A stretch of DNA of 64,000 nucleotides from Palsa-601 sp963801185 (GTDB taxonomy: Bacteria > Actinomycetota > Acidimicrobiia > Acidimicrobiales > Bog-793): NCBI GenBank assembly GCA_963801185.1, contig CAWDDW010000001.1, positions 186,001-250,000 of the forward strand, given 5' to 3'. Both the position numbers and the translations under genes were made by a program. This document shows, in pieces, positions 1 to 7,799 of this stretch. Position 1 is the stretch's first letter, and the number at the start of each line of letters is the position of its first letter. The notes beneath the pieces were generated by a model. It searched no databases, had not been told where the DNA came from, and saw nothing but the letters and a program-made list of their open reading frames with translations.

Positions 1-1
1 C

Positions 2-601
2 GTCACGTACGCCGTGTACGTGGCACCGGGGCTGCTTGCGTCATCGGCGATGAACGGTGCTCTGTTCGACTCGACGTTCAACATCTTTTTCAAGCTGAAG
101 ATCTCGAAGACCTACGACGCCGTGCTCTCCACCCCTGTGGGGGTCCGCGACATCGCCATCGGCGAGGTCACCTGGGCGCTCATGCGGGGATCGATCTACT
201 CCTTCGCATTCCTCGTCGTGATGGCAGCGATGGGCTTCGTTGCGACGTGGTGGGCGATCCTCTGTTTCCCGGCAGCGATGTTGATCGGCTTCGCCTTTGC
301 CGGGATCGGGATGGGAGCGACTTGCTACATGCGACGTTGGCAGGACTTCGACTACGTGTCGCTCGCGTCGATACCCATGTTCTTGTTCTCCGCCGTCTTC
401 TACCCACTGTCGGTCTATCCGGGATGGCTCCAGCTGGCTGTGTCGTGCACTCCTCTCTACCAAGGGGTCGACATGTTGCGGGAGCTCGACGCCGGAGTCC
501 TCACGCCAGCGCTCATCGGCCATGCGGCCTACCTGTTCCTCCTCGGCGCGGCCGGCGTGACCCTCGCCGCCCGCCGCCTCGGCATTCTGCTCCGGCCCTG
601 A
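2..601 (+). CDS. ABC-2 type transporter permease, 5' partial
   Basis: Membrane subunit of an ABC exporter of the ABC-2/NodJ type; it would pair with an ATPase encoded upstream, outside the window. The reading frame is open to the left edge (VTYAVYVAPG precedes the first possible GTG at 14), so the start is missing. About five hydrophobic segments are visible (near SFAFLVVMAAMGF, AILCFPAAMLIGF, IPMFLFSAVFYPL, AAYLFLLGAAGV), and the cytosolic stretch KISKTYDAVLSTPV is typical of ABC-2 permeases. The C-terminal pattern FLFSAVFYPLSVYP followed by TPLYQGVDMLR is characteristic of the NodJ/DrrB group. The substrate cannot be told from this fragment; polysaccharide or drug export is typical of the family. 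Confidence 0.85.
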   Translation, partial: VTYAVYVAPGLLASSAMNGALFDSTFNIFFKLKISKTYDAVLSTPVGVRDIAIGEVTWALMRGSIYSFAFLVVMAAMGFVATWWAILCFPAAMLIGFAFAGIGMGATCYMRRWQDFDYVSLASIPMFLFSAVFYPLSVYPGWLQLAVSCTPLYQGVDMLRELDAGVLTPALIGHAAYLFLLGAAGVTLAARRLGILLRP

Positions 602-618
602 CGAGTCGGTGCGCCGGC

Positions 619-635
619 GCGGCGCTTGGCGCCGC
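619..635 (+). terminator. GC-rich hairpin after the ABC permease
   Basis: A 7-bp perfect stem, GCGGCGC (619-625) with GCGCCGC (629-635), and a TTG loop lie 18 bases after the stop codon. There is no T-tract, so termination is inferred from position and stability only. The rest of the gap to 799 shows nothing else clear. Confidence 0.35.
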
Positions 636-799
636 CGCGCGCCGCTGGCGCCGCCACTTCAACTCGTGAATCCGGCGTCACGCCGGCGCAACGTGAGCTA
701 CACGGTTCGCGATTGCTCACCTGGTGGCTGTCGCGGCGCTCAGCGAGACCGCCAGGCCGAAAGCGCGACACGCGCACCCCGTGCCTAGCTTGCCTAGCC

Positions 800-1720
800 A
801 TGGCCCGGCCGAACGCCTACCCGCTGAGCGGCCGGGTGGCGGTGCCGGGGACCGCCCGGACTGCCGGAACGGCCGGCCTCGTACTCGCTCGCAGCCGACA
901 GTTCGCGGTCTGCGACGTGTGCCAGGGGCCCGCACGTCCGGGGTGCTCGATGTGCTGGAGCTGCCTCACGCTACGAGTGAGGCTCGGTCGCCCTCTCTGG
1001 CCGGTGGTCCCGATCTCTCTCGTCCCGGCTCGGTCGGCTGCCCACTGCGCCCTCGTCGCCTACAAGGCGGCAGCCTCTACCGCCGCTCGACGCAGCGCTG
1101 CAGACGAGCTCGTCCACGTCGTCAGCGACTGGCTGGGCGCTCACGCAGCGTGTCTCAGCGGCTCTGTTGGAGGAGGTCGCCGCCTGGCCCTTGTGCCGGT
1201 ACCCTCGTCGAGCGGCGGTCGCCCCTCGTGGGCAGGCCGGCACCCGGTCGATGTTCTCTGGCAGCGTGCCGCCTCCGAGCAGCTCGAGGGACGCGTGGAG
1301 CTGGTGCCGTTGCTTCGTGCCGGGGCGGCGCCGCCGAGTCGGCTTCGCCCGAGCGAGGACGGCTTCGTCGTGGAGGAGAGAGACCTCTCGGTGCGTCAGG
1401 TCGTCGTCGTCGACGATCTCTTCGTCTCCGGTGCCCGCGCGATGAGCGCAGCGGCAGCCCTCGAGCGGGCAGGGGTCTCGGTGCGGGCCGTCGTCCCGGT
1501 CGCGAGATTCGTGCGGCCCGACCACAACGACGCGACAGCCGCCTACTGGCGAGCCTTCGGCGGTGTCCCGGCGGACGACGCACGATGCGCGATCTGTGCC
1601 CGGGGACCGGCCGGCCTGGCTGGGCACCAGGGGCTCGGCCCCGACGACCGGCCGGGTCCAGCAGCTGGCGGGCCGGTGGCCTGTGGCGGGGCGACAGCGG
1701 TCGAGCGCCTGAGCGCCTGA
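800..1720 (+). CDS. phosphoribosyltransferase-domain protein (ComF-like)
   Basis: Protein of about 306 residues with a clear PRPP-binding loop near residue 205 (VVVVDDLFVSGARA, i.e. hydrophobic residues, then DD, then a small-residue loop). This is the type I phosphoribosyltransferase signature. The N-terminal third has a CxxC-x6-CxxC-like cysteine cluster (CDVCQGPARPGCSMC) as in ComF proteins, and a second Cys pair (CAICARG) lies near the C-terminus. ComF-family proteins are linked to DNA uptake, but many actinobacterial relatives are uncharacterised, so the role here is open. ATG 800 was chosen because the open frame upstream is low-complexity and a -10-like TAGCTT lies at 786-791. The frame is open back to 626. 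Confidence 0.65.
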   Translation: MARPNAYPLSGRVAVPGTARTAGTAGLVLARSRQFAVCDVCQGPARPGCSMCWSCLTLRVRLGRPLWPVVPISLVPARSAAHCALVAYKAAASTAARRSAADELVHVVSDWLGAHAACLSGSVGGGRRLALVPVPSSSGGRPSWAGRHPVDVLWQRAASEQLEGRVELVPLLRAGAAPPSRLRPSEDGFVVEERDLSVRQVVVVDDLFVSGARAMSAAAALERAGVSVRAVVPVARFVRPDHNDATAAYWRAFGGVPADDARCAICARGPAGLAGHQGLGPDDRPGPAAGGPVACGGATAVERLSA

Positions 1721-1771
1721 GCGCCGGCTGAGAGACGACGAAATACCGGACCCGTCGGGGCCGCCCCTGCA

Positions 1772-1777
1772 TAAGCT
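1772..1777 (+). promoter_or_regulatory. -10 element, leaderless-type, before the DedA gene
   Basis: TAAGCT is followed by exactly 6 bases and then ATG (1784). This is the same spacing seen before many genes in this window. The ATG opens only an 8-codon frame that ends TGA at 1808-1810 and overlaps the TTG/GTG start region of the DedA gene. No -35 is recognisable. Confidence 0.5.
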
Positions 1778-1803
1778 GCGCCAATGAGCGCACAGAGCGC
1801 GCG

Positions 1804-2436
1804 GTGTTGAACTCCCTCGTACATGGGCTGCTCTCGATCAGGGGCTGGGCGGCGTACGTCATCCCGGCAGCGCTCTGTTTCGGCGAGGCTGCCATCTTTC
1901 TGGGCTTCTTCATCCCCGGCGAGATAGCCGTGGTCTACGGCGGAGTGCTCGCTTCCCAACATCACGTGAGCCTCCCGATCATGCTTGCCGGTGTCGTGGT
2001 GGCCGCAGTGCTCGGTGGCACCACCGGGTACTTCGTCGGGCGACTCTTCGGTCCGGCCCTGCTAAGGCGGCGGCCCCTCCGGGACAACGAGAGTGTCGAG
2101 AGAACTCGGCAGTACCTTCAGCGGCGAGGCGGGCCCGCCGTGTTCTTCGGGCGATTCTTCCCCGTCGTCCGGGCGATGATGCCGGGCATGGCGGGAGCCT
2201 CCGAGCTGAGCTTCCAGACCTTCCTCTTCTTCAACGTCCTCGGAGGCCTCGTGTGGGGGATCGCCTTCACCCTCGTCGGCTTCCTGGCCGGGGAGTCGTA
2301 CCAGCGAGTCCTGAAAGTCATCGGCGGAGCCACGACCGGGCTCCTCGTCGCAGCGGTGGTCATCGTGTTGGTTCTCATGACGGTCCGCCACGTCCGCCGC
2401 CTCCGCGGGGTCCGCAGCGGGCACCGCGGGGCATGA
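1804..2436 (+). CDS. DedA/SNARE-associated (VTT) family membrane protein
   Basis: Integral membrane protein of about 210 residues. It carries the DedA-family signatures: an N-terminal re-entrant segment with GFFIPGE, the FGRFFPVVRAMMPGMAG motif in the middle (Arg and Pro conserved), then two C-terminal membrane helices and a basic tail. DedA proteins are linked to membrane lipid transport (undecaprenyl-phosphate or phospholipid scrambling) and envelope homeostasis. Start choice is uncertain: GTG 1804 and TTG 1807 are in frame, while the best promoter-spaced start, ATG 1784, is in another frame. Either a short coupled leader ORF (TTGA overlap at 1807-1810) or a one-base indel near 1790-1803 explains this; with one base added the protein would be 217 residues. 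Confidence 0.88.
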   Translation: MLNSLVHGLLSIRGWAAYVIPAALCFGEAAIFLGFFIPGEIAVVYGGVLASQHHVSLPIMLAGVVVAAVLGGTTGYFVGRLFGPALLRRRPLRDNESVERTRQYLQRRGGPAVFFGRFFPVVRAMMPGMAGASELSFQTFLFFNVLGGLVWGIAFTLVGFLAGESYQRVLKVIGGATTGLLVAAVVIVLVLMTVRHVRRLRGVRSGHRGA

Positions 2437-2469
2437 CCGAGGCGCTGCACGACGCCCTTCGAAATCCGA

Positions 2470-2488
2470 CTAATCTGATCGGCATTAG
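2470..2488 (+). promoter_or_regulatory. promoter with inverted repeat before peroxiredoxin
   Basis: TAATCT (2471-2476) is a good -10. It lies inside an inverted repeat CTAAT (2470-2474) - 9 bases - ATTAG (2484-2488), so a dimeric regulator bound here would cover the -10 and the predicted start point near 2483. The ~77-base leader holds a hairpin, GGTTGCC (2496-2502) with GGCAACC (2522-2528). A redox-responsive repressor is a plausible but unproven binder. Confidence 0.4.
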
Positions 2489-2559
2489 CCCATGGGGTTG
2501 CCTTCGGGGCAGCGCCGGCGCGGCAACCGACCAGAGAAAGAGGACAGGAGACAAAAGCG

Positions 2560-3195
2560 ATGGCTCTGCAACTCGGCGACACCGCCCCCGACTTCACCGC
2601 CGACACCACCGAGGGAACGATCAACTTCCACGAGTGGCTCGGCGACAGCTGGGGCATCCTTTTTTCCCACCCGAAAGACTTCACTCCGGTCTGCACGACC
2701 GAGCTCGGCGAGGTATCCCGCCTGAAGGACGAGTTCGCCAAGCGCGGCGCCAAGGTGATCGGAGTCTCCGTCGACTCCGTGTCGTCGCACGAGGGCTGGG
2801 CCCAGGACATCGAGGATGTCACGGGCAACAAGCTCAACTACCCGCTGATCGGGGACGAGGACCGCAAGGTGGCAGACCTCTACGGGATGATCCACCCGGC
2901 GGCGAGCGACACCCTGACGGTTCGGTCGGTGTTCGTCATCGGACCGGACAAGAAGGTCAAGCTCACGATCACCTACCCGGCCAGCACCGGCCGGAACTTC
3001 GAGGAGATCCTGAGGGTCCTCGACTCGCTCCAGCTCACGGCGAACTACTCGGTGGCGACCCCGGTGAACTGGCACGACGGTGAAGACGTGATCATCGTTC
3101 CAGCCATCGACAACGAGACGGCGAAGGAGAAGTTCCCGAAGGGCTTCAACGCCGTGAAGCCGTACCTGCGCTACACGCCTCAGCCCAACCGCTGA
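2560..3195 (+). CDS. 1-Cys peroxiredoxin, Prx6/AhpC-TSA family
   Basis: Thiol peroxidase of 211 residues that reduces H2O2 and organic peroxides in the cytosol. The catalytic motif PVCTTE is present with the peroxidatic cysteine at residue 45, and it is the only cysteine in the protein, so this is a true 1-Cys enzyme needing an external thiol (mycothiol is plausible given mshD in this window). The long C-terminal extension (residues ~150-211, with VNWHDGEDVIIVP) is the Prx6-type dimerisation region. A purine-rich ribosome site (AGGAGA, about 2545-2550) lies upstream of ATG 2560. It is monocistronic: own promoter and leader upstream, stable hairpin downstream. Confidence 0.95.
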   Translation: MALQLGDTAPDFTADTTEGTINFHEWLGDSWGILFSHPKDFTPVCTTELGEVSRLKDEFAKRGAKVIGVSVDSVSSHEGWAQDIEDVTGNKLNYPLIGDEDRKVADLYGMIHPAASDTLTVRSVFVIGPDKKVKLTITYPASTGRNFEEILRVLDSLQLTANYSVATPVNWHDGEDVIIVPAIDNETAKEKFPKGFNAVKPYLRYTPQPNR

Positions 3196-3214
3196 TCAGG
3201 CACTTCTTACGCTA

Positions 3215-3258
3215 ACGGCGCCGGAGGCCGCGCGATGAGCGTGGGCCGCCGGCGCCGT
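3215..3258 (+). terminator. terminator-like hairpin after peroxiredoxin
   Basis: A 10-bp perfect stem, ACGGCGCCGG (3215-3224) with CCGGCGCCGT (3249-3258), and an inner GGCC/GGCC pairing start 20 bases after the stop codon. CTTGGGTTC follows, with only a weak T-richness. Confidence 0.55.
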
Positions 3259-3320
3259 CTTGGGTTCTCGCGCTGGCATGCTTCTCACCGGTATCGCAGA
3301 GCCGAAACGCCATGGCGCCC

Positions 3321-3326
3321 TACGAT
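3321..3326 (+). promoter_or_regulatory. -10 element, leaderless-type, for the GT87-like gene
   Basis: TACGAT followed by 6 bases and GTG at 3333. This fixes the start codon at 3333 rather than the upstream ATG at 3312, which would lie before the transcript start. Confidence 0.5.
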
Positions 3327-3332
3327 CGAGGC

Positions 3333-4746
3333 GTGGCTTCAGTGCAGGCGCTGATCCGTCGCGTCACGACATCTGTGACGGCGCACGTGGCGCGACTGCC
3401 CGTTCTCCGGCAGGACGCGCTGCTCTACACGATGGCGGCAGTGTTCTCCGCCGGCGAGAGCGTCCTGGCCGTGACGGCCGACTACCGGGAGTGGGGCCGG
3501 ATCGCCGCGGTTCCCTACCTGCTAGCCGCCGTGGCTTGCGAGGTGATCTACCGGCGCCGCCATAACCGCAAGCTCGAGGCGCAGCTTGCTCTCGACGCCG
3601 GTGACGAGGCGAGCTTCGAGCCGCCGGCTGCTCGTGCTCGGCGTCCTTGTGTTCGTGGTCATGCTCCCGCTCGGTCTCCAGGTGACGTGGCGAGCTGACG
3701 CCGGCCCGCGAGCGACGAGCCACAACTCGGCTCAGGCGCAGCCCGAGGTCGCGGTCATAGAGCGGGCCGGTGACCGCTTCGACCACTTCGCCGACCCGTA
3801 CCTCTCCCGGCCCGGGAGCGTGGGGGTATCGCCGCCCAATGACCACCGGAGCGTCGACGCCGACTCGTACTTCCCTTACCTCCCGGGGATGGTGCTCTTC
3901 GGAGTTGCCAACGCTGCGAACGTCCCAGCCGAGCTGAACGACGCGCGGCTCGAGCTCGCTGGCTTCACGCTCATCGTGGTGTCGCTCGCGCTCCTCCTTG
4001 TGCCGTCGTCGGGCCGCCGGCGATGGAGGACCTTTCAGTTCCTCATAGTGCTGCCTACTGGTGCCCTCCCGATCGTGACCGGGGGAGACGACCTGCCAGT
4101 CCTCGCCCTGCTCCTCCTCGGGCTCGTGTTCGTGCAAAGGCGTCAGCCTGTCGCTGCCGGCCTGGCGATGGGATTCGCCGGGACTCTCAAGTGGACGGCT
4201 TGGCCGTTGATCCTCCTCGCGGTGCTGTGCGTCCGCGATGAGGAAGACCGCCCGGCAATGCTCCGGTACTCGCTCGCGGTGCTGCTAGTTGTCGTACCGG
4301 TGGTGGGGGCCGGCGTAGCGCTCGGGGCGCACGCGTTCTTCGAGAACGTCGTGCTGTTCCCGCTCGGGCTCACCAAGCTCCACTCTCCTGCCGCGAGCCC
4401 ACTACCAGGCCAGGTCCTCGTCCAGCTCTTCCCGGCTTCCAAGCGGGCTATCACGGCGGCCCTGCTCGGGTCGGGCACAGTTGCCGTACTCGTGATGCTC
4501 GTCTGCTACCCGCCGCGCACCGCCTACGAGGCAGCGCGGTTCTCGGGATGGGCTCTCGCGTTCGCGACGATCATCGCGCCTGCGACTCGTTTTGGATACT
4601 TGATCTACCCGGCGAACATGCTGGTGTGGGCGTACCTGCTTCACCTGCGCAAAGGCGAGTCAGTCGAGCGCCCTTTACGGCGCCGCGTCGCCGGCGAAGC
4701 CGCCGAGGCCGCCGCGAGCGGTCAGCTGGCGTCCTCGACCTGGTAA
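3333..4746 (+). CDS. GT87-like membrane glycosyltransferase, frameshifted
   Basis: Polytopic membrane protein resembling actinobacterial polyprenol-phosphate-mannose-dependent mannosyltransferases (GT-C fold, GT87/DUF2029 type). The N-terminal part (frame from GTG 3333, through LLYTMAAVFSAGESVL) continues in a different frame from about 3620 (RRLLVLGVLVFVVMLPLG onward). One base must be skipped near 3610-3640. The corrected protein is about 470 residues with ~10 membrane helices. A loop after the second helix holds the family-like stretch EVAVIERAGDRFDHFADPY, whose acidic residues would face the lipid-linked sugar donor. Alternatively these are two overlapping genes, the second starting at TTG 3586 or GTG 3601, but the first would then be a fragment. 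The 3' end overlaps the convergent gene by 25 bases. Confidence 0.6.
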
Positions 4747-5342
4747 AGCGTGATGGTGACCGTCGTCCGGGCTGCGCTCGCCCCGCCACCTGCAAGCGCC
4801 GACGACACGACGCCGACCCCGACCCCTGTCAACAGGAGCCCGACACCCCATTGGTAGCCGTCGCTTCCGCCGCGCTGAGCGAGGATCTCCGTCGAACCCT
4901 TCTTCGGCGTGCTGATTGAGTCCGAGACCCAACGTCGTTGTGCGAGCAGCTTCATGTAGAAGGTCTCGACCTCGGCCTCGGGCGCGTCGACCGAGATCTT
5001 GACGTCGCGGTTGAACTGGCTGAGACCCTTGTCCAAGTCGGCTTTGCCGAGATACCGGCTGCCCGCCGGGACGGCAAGCGCATTGGTGACGTCTTGCGGC
5101 GGTTCACCGCCCGACGCGATCCTCGCGATGAGCGAAGATGCGGACTGGGCCCGGAGCCGGGACCCGGGGACCGACTTCACCGGGCCATTCGACGCTGCCG
5201 GGCGGGCGGAGCTCGTGCCCGCCAGTGACAGCGCAGCGCCTCCCACGACGATCACGACCGCGAGCGCGACGACGAAGAGAGCGGGCTTGAGCGAAGGGTT
5301 CGCAGGCCTGTTGGAGCTCGATGGCCTCTTGATGGCGGGCAC
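4722..5342 (-). CDS. membrane-anchored protein of unknown function
   Basis: Protein of 206 residues that I do not recognise. There is a short basic N-terminus, one strong hydrophobic segment (LFVVALAVVIVVGGAALSLA, residues ~22-41), a soluble region with SVDAPEAEVETFYMKLLAQRRW, and a glycine/alanine-rich hydrophobic stretch near the C-terminus (GVGLLLTGVGVGVVSSALAGG). The 'difference of exponents' type loop around residues 125-150 resembles extracytoplasmic lipoprotein-like domains, but no family can be named. GTG 5342 starts 69 bases upstream of, and divergently from, rel. A TAACCT hexamer lies 9 bases before the start on this strand. Confidence 0.7.
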   Translation of the reverse strand: MPAIKRPSSSNRPANPSLKPALFVVALAVVIVVGGAALSLAGTSSARPAASNGPVKSVPGSRLRAQSASSLIARIASGGEPPQDVTNALAVPAGSRYLGKADLDKGLSQFNRDVKISVDAPEAEVETFYMKLLAQRRWVSDSISTPKKGSTEILAQRGGSDGYQWGVGLLLTGVGVGVVSSALAGGGASAARTTVTITLYQVEDAS

Positions 5343-5411
5343 GGCCTCTCAAGGTTACAGGTTGTGCCACCTGGGTATCCCGGGCTAGGTACTCTCATAG
5401 TGGAGGGTTTG

Positions 5412-7799
5412 ATGGGCGTAAGGCGTGGAGCGACTGCCGGGACCGTTGGGGAGCCGGCAGCAGAGGAGCCAGGCGCGGTCGCGCCCCCCGAGCGGGTGGC
5501 CCCGACAGCGCCGCCCGCGGAATCGCCGGAGAGCCCGCGTCCTAGTGCTCCCCCGGTCAGCGCTGCTCGTGCACTCATCGCGCCGCCAACCGAGTCGATC
5601 GAGCCTGTCCTGATAGCCCTCGGTACCCATCGCCCTGACCAGGACTTGTCGCTCGTCAGGCGAGCCCACAGCCTGGCCGCCCGGGCACACCACGACCAGC
5701 GGCGGGCATCGGGCGAGCCGTACCTCACACATCCGATCGCTGTCGCCACGATCGTCGCGGAGCTCGGTCTCGACTCGACCAGTGCTGCGGCGGCGCTCCT
5801 GCACGACTCCGTCGAGGACACACGCGTCGAGCTCGAGCAGATCGAGCGTGAATTCGGAGCGGACGTGGCCGGCATCGTCGACGGCGTGACGAAGCTCGAC
5901 CGGTTGCGTTTCGGCTCGAAAGAAGCCCAACAAGCGGCCACGATGCGCAAGATGCTCGTGGCGATGGCCCGTGACTGGCGGGTCCTTGTGATCAAGCTCG
6001 CCGATCGGCTCCACAACATGAGGACGATCGACGCGCTCCCCGAATGGAAGCGCCGGCGGATATCCGAGGAGACACGGGACATCTACGCCCCGCTGGCTCA
6101 CCGGCTGGGGATCCAGGAGATCAAGTGGCAGCTCGAGGATCTGGCCTTCGAGTCGCTTCACCCGAAGCGATTCGCCGAGATAGCGCAGATGGTCGCCGTC
6201 CGGGCGCCCGCTCGCGAGCAGGAGCTCGAGGAGGTGCTCGAGCTCGTGAAGAGGCGGCTGTCGGACCTCGGGATCGAGTCCGAGGTGACCGGCCGGCCGA
6301 AACACCTCTGGTCCATCTACGAGAAGATGGTCGTGAGGGGCAAGGAGTTCGACGATATCCACGACCTCATCGCCATCCGGACCATCGTCGACGCCGAGAA
6401 GGACTGCTGGGCGGCACTCGGCGCGGTCCACGCCCTGTGGCCGCCCGTGCAGGGCCGCTTCAAGGACTACGTGAACTCGCCGAAGTTCAATCTGTACCAG
6501 TCCCTGCACACGACCGTCGTCGGGCCGCACGGCAAGCCTCTCGAGGTCCAGATCCGCACCTTCGAGATGCACCAGCGTGCCGAACACGGGATCGCCGCCC
6601 ACTGGGGCTACAAGGAGACCGGGAGTCGGCGCGGGCGGGGAGCACGCTCCACCGACGAGATCGCCTGGCTCCAGAGGATCGTCGACTGGGAGAGGGAGAC
6701 ACCCGATCCCCACGAGTTCCTCGAGACGCTGAAAGTGGACCTCGAACAGGACGAGGTGTACGTCTTCACCCCGAAGGGCGAGATCGTGACGTTGCCGGCG
6801 GGCGCGACCCCGGTCGACTTCGCCTACGCGATCCACACCGAGGTCGGGCACCGTTGTGTCGGCGCCCGCGTCAACGGTCGCCTCGTACCGCTCGAGTCCA
6901 AGCTGAGCTCGGGTGACACCCTCGAGATCGTCACGTCCAAGATCCCGACTGCTGGACCCTCCCGCGACTGGCTGAAGATCGTCACGAGCCCGCGCGCCCG
7001 CAACAAGATCCGCCAGTGGTTCTCCCGTGAGCGGCGTGAGGATGCGATCGACGCGGGGCGCGAGGAGCTGGCTCGCTCGCTCAGGCGCGCCGGCCTTCCC
7101 GTCCAGAAACTCCAGTCTTCCCCCTCACTCCTCTCCGTCGCCTCCGATCTCGGCTACGGGGACCTCGACGGTCTGCACGCTGCGATCGGCGAGGGGCACG
7201 TGTCGGGTCAGGCGATCGCCCAGAGGCTCGAACGGGACCTGCGTGGCGGCGATCAGGAGGACCAGCTGCCTTCCACGGCGCTCACGCCGAGGCGGCCGAG
7301 CGCCCGCCGTGGAGGGGCCGGCATCTACGTCGAAGGGCTCGACGACGTGATGGTCCGGCTCTCGCGGTGCTGCACACCGGTACCGGGCGACCGTGTCATC
7401 GGGTTCATCACCCGTGGCCGGGGCGTGTCGGTGCATCGTGAGGACTGCGCGAACGCGTTGGCGCTCGCCGGCAGTGACTCCGAGCGATTGATCGAGGTGG
7501 AGTGGGACGAGGACCGCCAGGGGGTTTTCGTCGCCTCGATCGAGGTGAAGGCGCTCGACCGGGCACGGCTCCTCGCGGACGTGGCGAAGGTGCTCGCCGA
7601 GCACCACGTGAGCATCCTCTCCTCGTCCTCCAACACGACTGCCGATAGGGTTTCCCGGATGCGCTTCGAGTTCGAGCTGGCCGATCCCGCACACCTGGAC
7701 TCGCTGCTGGACTCGCTGCGCCAGCTCGACAGCGTCTACGACGCCTACCGGCTGTTGCCCGGCAAGGGCAATCCTGCAGCCGCTCCGGCGTCGCGGTGA
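5412..7799 (+). CDS. rel: bifunctional (p)ppGpp synthetase/hydrolase Rel
   Basis: Makes and degrades the alarmone (p)ppGpp from GTP/GDP and ATP, controlling the stringent response. Domains in order: proline/alanine-rich N-terminal tail (~70 residues, unusually long); HD hydrolase (LLHDSVEDT intact, so hydrolase-competent); synthetase (RPKHLWSIYEKM, RFKDYVNSPK and NLYQSLHTTV); TGS domain (VYVFTPKGEIVTLP); zinc-finger/CC region (RLSRCCTPVPGD) and C-terminal ACT (SIEVKALDRARLLADV). About 795 residues, normal for actinobacterial Rel. ATG 5412 is chosen because GGAGGG lies at 5402-5407; GTG 5364 and GTG 5400 are in-frame alternatives. A -10-like TACTCT is at 5390-5395. The gene overlaps aspS by 4 bases, so the two are translationally coupled. 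Confidence 0.97.
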   Translation: MGVRRGATAGTVGEPAAEEPGAVAPPERVAPTAPPAESPESPRPSAPPVSAARALIAPPTESIEPVLIALGTHRPDQDLSLVRRAHSLAARAHHDQRRASGEPYLTHPIAVATIVAELGLDSTSAAAALLHDSVEDTRVELEQIEREFGADVAGIVDGVTKLDRLRFGSKEAQQAATMRKMLVAMARDWRVLVIKLADRLHNMRTIDALPEWKRRRISEETRDIYAPLAHRLGIQEIKWQLEDLAFESLHPKRFAEIAQMVAVRAPAREQELEEVLELVKRRLSDLGIESEVTGRPKHLWSIYEKMVVRGKEFDDIHDLIAIRTIVDAEKDCWAALGAVHALWPPVQGRFKDYVNSPKFNLYQSLHTTVVGPHGKPLEVQIRTFEMHQRAEHGIAAHWGYKETGSRRGRGARSTDEIAWLQRIVDWERETPDPHEFLETLKVDLEQDEVYVFTPKGEIVTLPAGATPVDFAYAIHTEVGHRCVGARVNGRLVPLESKLSSGDTLEIVTSKIPTAGPSRDWLKIVTSPRARNKIRQWFSRERREDAIDAGREELARSLRRAGLPVQKLQSSPSLLSVASDLGYGDLDGLHAAIGEGHVSGQAIAQRLERDLRGGDQEDQLPSTALTPRRPSARRGGAGIYVEGLDDVMVRLSRCCTPVPGDRVIGFITRGRGVSVHREDCANALALAGSDSERLIEVEWDEDRQGVFVASIEVKALDRARLLADVAKVLAEHHVSILSSSSNTTADRVSRMRFEFELADPAHLDSLLDSLRQLDSVYDAYRLLPGKGNPAAAPASR

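Noticed and set aside
5385..6851. 488-codon open frame antisense to rel
   Set aside because: High-GC shadow ORF: no family motif, fully antisense to a strongly conserved gene, composition dictated by rel codons.
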